From: Planctomycetota bacterium
GTDB taxonomy: Bacteria > Planctomycetota > Phycisphaerae > Phycisphaerales > SM1A02
DNA length: 64,000 nucleotides
NCBI GenBank assembly: GCA_016872835.1
Contig: VGYX01000005.1
Location: 1-64,000, forward strand
Direction of reading: 5' to 3'
Positions 59,030 through 64,000 of this stretch are shown here, in pieces. The stretch's first letter is position 1. Each line of letters begins with the position of its first letter. The notes under the pieces were generated by a model that made no database searches, was not told the DNA's origin, and saw nothing but the letters and a program-made list of their open reading frames with translations. The position numbers and the translations under genes were made by a program.

Positions 59030-60175
59030 ATGAGCCTCGCCACCGCACCGACGTTTGACAAGGGCCTCGCCAACACGATTGCCGCGGAAACCCAGATGAG
59101 CTTCATCGACGGCGGCAAGGGTGTGCTGGAGTACGTCGGCATCGACATCGACGCGCTGGCTCGCAACAGCACGTTCGAGGAGACCGTCTATCTGCTCTGG
59201 AATCGCCGGCTGCCGAGCCGCACCGAGCTGGAGTCGTTCACGGCTGACCTTCGTGCGGAGTACGAGCTTCCCGGCGGCATGCTGGACCTGATCTCGAAGT
59301 TGCCGCGCGACGCCACCCCGATGCATGCGCTGCGCACGCTGGTGAGCGCGCTCGCGTTGCACGACGCCGAGGCCGACGTGGAGGGTGCCGAGGCGAACGA
59401 GCGCAAGGCGATCCGCTTGCTCGCGAAGACGCCCGCGCTCATCGCGAACTTCGATCGCTTCCGCAAGGGCAAGCCCTTCGTGGCGTCGGACACGTCGCTC
59501 TCGATGGCCGCGAACTTCCTGTGGATGCTCAACGGCGCGAAGCCCACGGACGCGGTCGCCAAGGCGCTCGACGTCTGCCTGATCCTGCACGCGGATCACG
59601 GCCTGAACGCGAGCACCTTCGCGGGCCGCGTGACCATCAGCACGCTGAGCGACCTCTACTCCGCGATCGTGACCGCGATCGGCACCCTGAAGGGACCGTT
59701 GCACGGCGGCGCGAACGAGGAGGTCATGATTATGCTGCGCGAGATCGGCGCCATCGAGCAGGTCGAGCCTTACATCATGGCGCGACTGAAGGCGAAGGAC
59801 CGGATCATGGGCTTCGGTCACCGCGTCTACAAGGCCTACGACCCGCGCGCGACCTATCTGAAGACCTTCGCGAAGCAGGTCGCCACGGACACGGGCAATC
59901 TCTCGCTCTACGAGATGAGCCGTCGCATCGAGGAGATCATGGCGCGCGAGGTCGCGGCGAAGGGCATCTACCCGAACGTCGACTTCTACTCCGCCACCAC
60001 GTATCACTCGATCGGCATCGACCTGGATCTGTTCACGTGCATGTTCGCCATGAGCCGCATCGCCGGCTGGGCGGGTCACTGCATCGAGCAGCTCGACGGC
60101 AACCGCCTGATTCGTCCCGCGGCGGCGTATGTTGGCCCGCACGGGCAACCCTACGTCGCGATGCAGGAGCGCTGA
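59030..60175 (+). CDS. gltA: Citrate synthase
   Basis: 381 aa. Condenses acetyl-CoA and oxaloacetate. Catalytic His in LHADHGLNAST, second His in GFGHRVYK, and Asp in NVDFYSA are all present, with GPLHGGANEEV between. The length is that of the short bacterial type (about 380) rather than the 430-residue proteobacterial type. AGGAG 6 bases before ATG 59030. Confidence 0.96.
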   Translation: MSLATAPTFDKGLANTIAAETQMSFIDGGKGVLEYVGIDIDALARNSTFEETVYLLWNRRLPSRTELESFTADLRAEYELPGGMLDLISKLPRDATPMHALRTLVSALALHDAEADVEGAEANERKAIRLLAKTPALIANFDRFRKGKPFVASDTSLSMAANFLWMLNGAKPTDAVAKALDVCLILHADHGLNASTFAGRVTISTLSDLYSAIVTAIGTLKGPLHGGANEEVMIMLREIGAIEQVEPYIMARLKAKDRIMGFGHRVYKAYDPRATYLKTFAKQVATDTGNLSLYEMSRRIEEIMAREVAAKGIYPNVDFYSATTYHSIGIDLDLFTCMFAMSRIAGWAGHCIEQLDGNRLIRPAAAYVGPHGQPYVAMQER

Positions 60176-60184
60176 GCGCCCAAC

Positions 60185-60916
60185 TCAGATCTCGATGACC
60201 TGTCCCTGCTGCAGGCAGGGAATGGTGGTGCACGTGGGATCGAAGGCATCCGGCATGTGAACGAGTCGCATGCGCTTGCGCACGCTCTCGGGCAGCGCAT
60301 TGAGCGGCTCGATCGACGTGTGCGTGGGTGGCGGGCTGGTCTCGTGCACGATCAGGTGTGCGCCGGCTTCGAGCCACTGGATCAGGTCAGGATCGAAGGG
60401 TGTGTCCGAACTCCACGCGAGGATGCGGTCTCCCTCGGTGAAGCGGAGTGCGATGGTCGGCACCGAGTGCTCGGTGGGCCGACACTGCACCAGCAGACCG
60501 CAGACGCCGGTGGTGCGCTCGGGATCGAGTTCACGCACATCGAAGTAGTCCCGCAGGCGCGCCTTGCCACCCTGGTCCATTGCGGGACCGAGTCGCTCCC
60601 AGAGTCGCTCCGCGACAGGCTTCCAGCAATGCACGCGAGGCAGGGGCGTGCCATGGTTGCGGTGCATCAGCCAGCGTCGGAATCCGATGCTCTCAAGTCC
60701 GTTGCAGTGATCCCCGTGCAGATGGGTCAGGATGATGTCGTCGATGCGCTCGGGCCACACGTTCCAGCCGCTGCGCTCGCGCGCCTCGCGCATGGCGCTG
60801 CCCACGGAATCGGGGCAGTCCAGCATCACGAAGCCCGCGGGCGCCTCGATGACCGCGCTGGAGCCGAAACGCTCGCAGGAGAAGGCGTCGCCCGTGCCGA
60901 GCACCAGAAGCCGCAT
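60185..60916 (-). CDS. MBL-fold hydrolase, ribonuclease Z-like
   Basis: 243 aa metallo-beta-lactamase fold. Metal site THLHGDH (H65, H67, D69, H70), further ligands in PTEHSVP, SSDTPF and VHETS. The pattern resembles RNase Z/ElaC-type enzymes but lacks a clear exosite, so the substrate (tRNA 3' end or small phosphodiester) is uncertain. It converges with gltA, leaving 9 bases between the stops. ATG 60916 has a TACTCT box 6 bases upstream. Confidence 0.85.
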   Translation of the reverse strand: MRLLVLGTGDAFSCERFGSSAVIEAPAGFVMLDCPDSVGSAMREARERSGWNVWPERIDDIILTHLHGDHCNGLESIGFRRWLMHRNHGTPLPRVHCWKPVAERLWERLGPAMDQGGKARLRDYFDVRELDPERTTGVCGLLVQCRPTEHSVPTIALRFTEGDRILAWSSDTPFDPDLIQWLEAGAHLIVHETSPPPTHTSIEPLNALPESVRKRMRLVHMPDAFDPTCTTIPCLQQGQVIEI

Positions 60917-60922
60917 CGGAGC

Positions 60923-60928
60923 AGAGTA
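60923..60928 (-). promoter_or_regulatory. TANNNT -10-like box before the MBL hydrolase
   Basis: Minus-strand TACTCT, 6 bases before the ATG at 60916, no ribosome-binding site between. Confidence 0.5.
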
Positions 60929-60973
60929 GCAGCCGCTTGCCGATTCAAGCCGACCCCGCGATACTTCCGCGGC

Positions 60974-62512
60974 GTGCGCAGGATCGCGACCACACTCGTG
61001 GCTCTCTTCGGCGCCCTTGCGGCGTCGGGGGGGGCGCATGCGCAGAACGCCGCGGCGATCGCAGACAGCGTCCGGAGACAGCTACCTGTTGGAACCTCGC
61101 TTACCGAGAACATCCAGCGGCAGTTGAACACAGAAGACACCGCCTTTCGGCAGGCATTCTTCGCCAATACCCCGATTGCGGAGCGTCTGCTGTTCGATGC
61201 CGGCGGCACGTTCCGCTTCGCCTACAGCCTGATCGACAACGCGCGGAGTCAGGAGCAGCAGGTCTACACCCCCGACCTGCGGCTCTTCCTGCGGGCTGAA
61301 CTGGATGGTGGCTTCCGCTTCTTCGGCCGCCTGCGCTTCCAGTACAACGACTGGGAATACACGGGCACTGCGGGGCTCGGTCCCGATCCGCGCGAGGACG
61401 GATGGCAGTGGCCCATCGGGGAGATCTACTGGGGCACGTTCGATCTTGCGGGTTTCACTGAGTCGCGCACCGGCCGCAAGAGCGTCGACAGCAACCTGAT
61501 CATCCAGGGCGGGCGCAACTACGTCATCTGGGCGCAGGGTCTGGTGCTGAGCAACTACGTCTACGCGCTGCAGGCCGACCTGATCCTCGGTGACCTGGCC
61601 ATCACGGGAATGCTGGCGAACTCCGCTGGCTACGACACCGTGGACTGGGACACCTCGCGTCCGGGCTACGACACCGACACGAACCGTCTCTTCTCGGGCG
61701 GCAAGCTGGAGTGGCGTGGAGTCGCCGGACACCGGCCCTACGCCTACTACCTGTGGCAGAACGATCTCAATGGCGGCCAGCAGGCCACGCTGGGGACATC
61801 GACGTTCCCGATCCCGACCACCTTCCGGTACAACAGTGGATACGTGGGTGCCGGCTCCACGGGCAACATCGGCCCGAACATGATCTACCGGTCGGAGTTC
61901 GCGTGGGAGTACGGCACCACCCTGAGCGACCCGCTCGATCCGACGAACCTCGACACGCTCACGCGACCGCAGGTGGAGAACCAGATCAGCGCCGTCGCCG
62001 GCGTGGTGGGGCTGACCTGGCTGGCTCGCGACGCGGGCGACACGCGCGTGGACTTTCAGGCGCTCGCCGGCAGCGGATCCTCGGAGCGGCTCGAGAGCGG
62101 AACGACCTTCGCGGGCATCGCGCCCGGCGCGACCGACCACAGCTTCAACTCGCTCGGCTACATCAACACCGGTCTCGCGTTGGCGCCGGAGCCCGCGAAC
62201 CTGTTCTGTCCCTCATTGGGCCTGAGCAGCAATCTGCTGCCATCCTCGGACTTCCTGAGCGAGTTCCGAGTGGGCGTGAATGGCTATCTGTTCACACGCA
62301 TCCAGAACGACGCTCCGATCAGCATCCAGACCCGGCTTGATGGGAGCAATCTGGTGGGTGGCGAGATCGACGCCATTCTGGACTGGCGCATCAGCAGCGA
62401 CGTGAACCTGAACTTCCGATACGGCATCTTCATGCCGAATTCCTCGGTCTTCTTCAATGGCGAGGGCGGCGCGCGCGACTTCATCTATGCGGGAGTCACC
62501 TATGCGTTCTAG
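60974..62512 (+). CDS. Outer-membrane beta-barrel protein, alginate-export-like
   Basis: 512 aa from GTG 60974. Signal peptide of about 24 residues ending at HAQ. The mature part is alternating-hydrophobic, Tyr/Trp-rich strands separated by Gly/Asp/Asn turns, and the last residue is Phe, the outer-membrane assembly signal. The block RAELDGGFRFFGRLRFQYNDWEY and the lack of a plug domain suggest a large porin or an AlgE-like exporter; substrate unknown. A GATACT box lies 8 bases upstream. Its end overlaps the next lipoprotein gene. Confidence 0.75.
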   Translation: MRRIATTLVALFGALAASGGAHAQNAAAIADSVRRQLPVGTSLTENIQRQLNTEDTAFRQAFFANTPIAERLLFDAGGTFRFAYSLIDNARSQEQQVYTPDLRLFLRAELDGGFRFFGRLRFQYNDWEYTGTAGLGPDPREDGWQWPIGEIYWGTFDLAGFTESRTGRKSVDSNLIIQGGRNYVIWAQGLVLSNYVYALQADLILGDLAITGMLANSAGYDTVDWDTSRPGYDTDTNRLFSGGKLEWRGVAGHRPYAYYLWQNDLNGGQQATLGTSTFPIPTTFRYNSGYVGAGSTGNIGPNMIYRSEFAWEYGTTLSDPLDPTNLDTLTRPQVENQISAVAGVVGLTWLARDAGDTRVDFQALAGSGSSERLESGTTFAGIAPGATDHSFNSLGYINTGLALAPEPANLFCPSLGLSSNLLPSSDFLSEFRVGVNGYLFTRIQNDAPISIQTRLDGSNLVGGEIDAILDWRISSDVNLNFRYGIFMPNSSVFFNGEGGARDFIYAGVTYAF

Positions 62513-63302
62513 TGCGCGCATGTGCATCCTGCTGCTGCTCGCGTTGGCTGGTTGCAAGCCGTACGTCCTGAGCAGTTCCGCCGTGGACACCTTGGGCCAG
62601 GCCAATCAGGAGATCGAATTTCTGGCCGCGGTGGAGAAGATGCCTGCGGTCACCAACAACGACGCGTTGCACGCGTTCCTGCTGCTTCAGGATGGCGATG
62701 ACACGTGTCCTGACTACGCGACGCGTGTGCAGGAGGGGGTCCGTCGTGGCTGGATGCAGGCGGATCATTCGCGGCTGGCGAACGAGGCGGCGCGTGTTGG
62801 ATGGATGGCCACGGCTGGTTGCGTGGTGATGAACGTGAAGGGCGGCCTCACCATGCGCGTGATCGGTCCAGTGCCACGCTACGCCACGAAGGAACTTGTC
62901 TTCATGGAGATCCTTCCGCTGCGCACCGAGAACCAGGTGCTCGCCGGCTCGGAGTTCGTGGACTACCTGAACCGCCTGCAGCGCATCGCCGGAGCGAATC
63001 GGCGGGCCAGGCCGGATTCGCCGCTGGGCGTACCGGCTGGCGAGGCCGCGGTCTCGCCGGGCAACGAGGGCGCGATTCAGGAAGGCTCGTTGCCAGCACA
63101 GGGGCCGCTTGAGGCACCGCCTCCAGAAGAAACTCCGACGGCGCCGCCGCCCGGGAATTCAACGCCCGAGGTCCGCCCGTCCGCAGGGTCGGGTGCTGGC
63201 GTGACCCCAGCCAAGGGCTCTTCGCCGGCGTCGCAGGTGCCTGGCACGATGCGCCCGGCCAAGAAGCCTGCGCCAGGTGCCCAATCTGGTGGCGGGGGCT
63301 GA
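62502..63302 (+). CDS. Predicted lipoprotein, unknown function
   Basis: 266 aa. Lipobox LALAGC near residue 18, a compact domain (about 25-165) with two Cys (DDTCPDYA, TAGCVVM) that could form a disulfide, and a long Pro/Ala/Gly-rich tail, which may span peptidoglycan or anchor to a partner. Its start overlaps the barrel gene by 11 bases, so the two are likely co-expressed as an outer-membrane pair. Family not recognised. Confidence 0.75.
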   Translation: MRSSARMCILLLLALAGCKPYVLSSSAVDTLGQANQEIEFLAAVEKMPAVTNNDALHAFLLLQDGDDTCPDYATRVQEGVRRGWMQADHSRLANEAARVGWMATAGCVVMNVKGGLTMRVIGPVPRYATKELVFMEILPLRTENQVLAGSEFVDYLNRLQRIAGANRRARPDSPLGVPAGEAAVSPGNEGAIQEGSLPAQGPLEAPPPEETPTAPPPGNSTPEVRPSAGSGAGVTPAKGSSPASQVPGTMRPAKKPAPGAQSGGGG

Positions 63303-63452
63303 GTCCCGGAACCTTTGCAGTTTTTTGCACTTCCACATTGCGTGGAGCACGGGGGAAGTGAAAGTCGTACTTTGTTTGACAGTCCGGCGCCTGTGACTGG
63401 TTTCAAGTTTCGCAGCGAATCAGGGCGCTGATCCGTAACCGAGTAACCAACC
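63303..63452 (+). promoter_or_regulatory. Intergenic region before the FecR-domain gene
   Basis: 150 bases, visibly richer in A/T than its surroundings (a run of six T near 63320). It has a TTGACA at 63376-63381 but no good -10 at 17 bases, and a possible stem pairing ACTTCC with GGAAGT around 63327-63358. Likely holds a promoter; no element can be fixed. Confidence 0.3.
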
Positions 63453-64000
63453 ATGTTCCGAACCACCATCTGCTCGCTTGTCATGCTCGTGTCCACCTGC
63501 CCGTCGCTTGGCGACGCGCCGGCTCCGGCGCAGTCGGACCAGGCGCCGGCCTCGGCGCAGAATTTGCAGGCGATCTTCCTGGAGGTCGACGGCAAGGTGC
63601 GCTGGCGCGCGGATCAGGGTGCCACGTGGCGGGATGCCCGGGTGAACGATCTGGTGAACGAGGGTGCGGAGATCCGCACTGGCCTTCGAAGTCGCGCAGC
63701 GCTGCGCGTGGGCCGCAACGCCACGATCCTCGTTGATGCGGGCACTTCCTTCGAGTTGCCGCAGCTGGAGCAGGAGGGCCAGACGCTGCGCACGCTCGCG
63801 TCGGTCAAGACCGGTCGCGTGGACTTCAAGGTGGACAAGGTCGGTTACGCGAACGACTTCAAGGTCGCCACGCCGCAGACGACGCTGTCCGTGCGTGGCA
63901 CCGGCTTCGCCGTCAATTCGGGGCCGCTCCTTGGCGTGGAGGTGGTGGGTTCGCGCACCAACATGATCAACGCGATCGAGCTGAAGTACGTCGCCTCCAA
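63453..64000 (+). CDS. FecR-domain protein, 3' end outside window
   Basis: The frame is open from ATG 63453 to the window edge (182 codons seen). A signal peptide of about 20 residues is followed by a FecR-type domain: VDGKVRWRADQGATWRDARV, GAEIRTGLRSRAALRVG and TPQTTLSVRGTGFAV. Here the protein has no cytoplasmic anti-sigma part, so it is an exported FecR-like domain protein rather than a sigma regulator. Follows the barrel/lipoprotein pair in the same direction. Confidence 0.85.
   Translation, partial: MFRTTICSLVMLVSTCPSLGDAPAPAQSDQAPASAQNLQAIFLEVDGKVRWRADQGATWRDARVNDLVNEGAEIRTGLRSRAALRVGRNATILVDAGTSFELPQLEQEGQTLRTLASVKTGRVDFKVDKVGYANDFKVATPQTTLSVRGTGFAVNSGPLLGVEVVGSRTNMINAIELKYVAS

Noticed and set aside
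63318-63345. Possible sigma-54 (-24/-12) promoter before the FecR-domain gene (TTGCAC ... TTGC)
   Set aside because: The -24 GG is missing and the spacing is wrong by two bases.

Overview
The window is GC-rich chromosomal DNA from a Gram-negative-type bacterium. LptF/LptG-type permeases, an outer-membrane beta-barrel protein with a terminal Phe, FtsQ/MurB/MurC/Ddl, several lipoproteins and hopanoid genes show an outer membrane and a peptidoglycan pathway. A YacL-type PIN-TRAM protein, an ECF sigma factor paired with a membrane protein carrying a planctomycete-style pseudopilin (DUF1559-like) ectodomain, an RdgC-like protein of planctomycete type and the hpnCDE/hpnH/hpnN-like set point to Planctomycetota, most likely the Phycisphaerae. 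This placement is inferred from gene content only. Coding density is very high and no stretch above 300 bases lacks a gene. No tRNA, rRNA, CRISPR array, insertion sequence or prophage was seen. The first gene (transaldolase) and the last (FecR-domain protein) are cut by the window edges.

Layout. 1-9.7 kb: tal and tyrS; on the minus strand cdaA-cdaR (c-di-AMP synthesis); on the plus strand a hypothetical protein, a lipoprotein, an RDD membrane protein and an unusual FliF/FliG-like protein; then a minus-strand PIN-TRAM protein. 9.7-18.2 kb: an SRP RNA gene followed by a tight plus-strand run dnaX-recR-rpoN-hpnC-hpnD-hpnE-queG, in which the genes from rpoN onward overlap stop-to-start. dnaX carries a ten-A slippage run. 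18.2-25.2 kb: two minus-strand envelope proteins, a sugar isomerase-like protein and the large NAD-glutamate dehydrogenase. 25.3-32 kb: ribF-nrnA on plus; pyrC, an HpnN-like RND transporter and an HMA lipoprotein on minus; then a Cys-rich repeat lipoprotein with a clear terminator. 32-38.5 kb: uvrC (short form), rnd, two unknown genes, rlmN on minus, then fdx-iscX. 38.5-45.4 kb, minus: murC-murB-ddl-ftsQ followed by a membrane protein, greA and cls. 45.5-49.7 kb, plus: an NtrC-type regulator and two Lpt permeases. 49.7-54.2 kb: a parvulin-like lipoprotein and a GT-C glycosyltransferase on minus, fliW-csrA on plus, rplT and rpmI on minus. 54.3-60.9 kb: ECF sigma and its membrane partner, hpnH, an rdgC-like gene, trpF, gltA and an MBL-fold hydrolase. 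60.9-64 kb: an outer-membrane barrel, a lipoprotein and a FecR-domain protein.

How they work together. HpnC, HpnD and HpnE would make squalene, HpnH would extend hopene to adenosylhopane, and the HpnN-like RND protein may move hopanoids to the outer membrane; a squalene-hopene cyclase is not in the window. RpoN lies in the same operon as the squalene genes, and a sigma-54 activator with an intact GAFTGA loop lies elsewhere in the window. A recurring signal is a TANNNT hexamer placed 6-9 bases before the start codon of many first genes, with no Shine-Dalgarno sequence, which suggests that leaderless transcripts are common in this genome.
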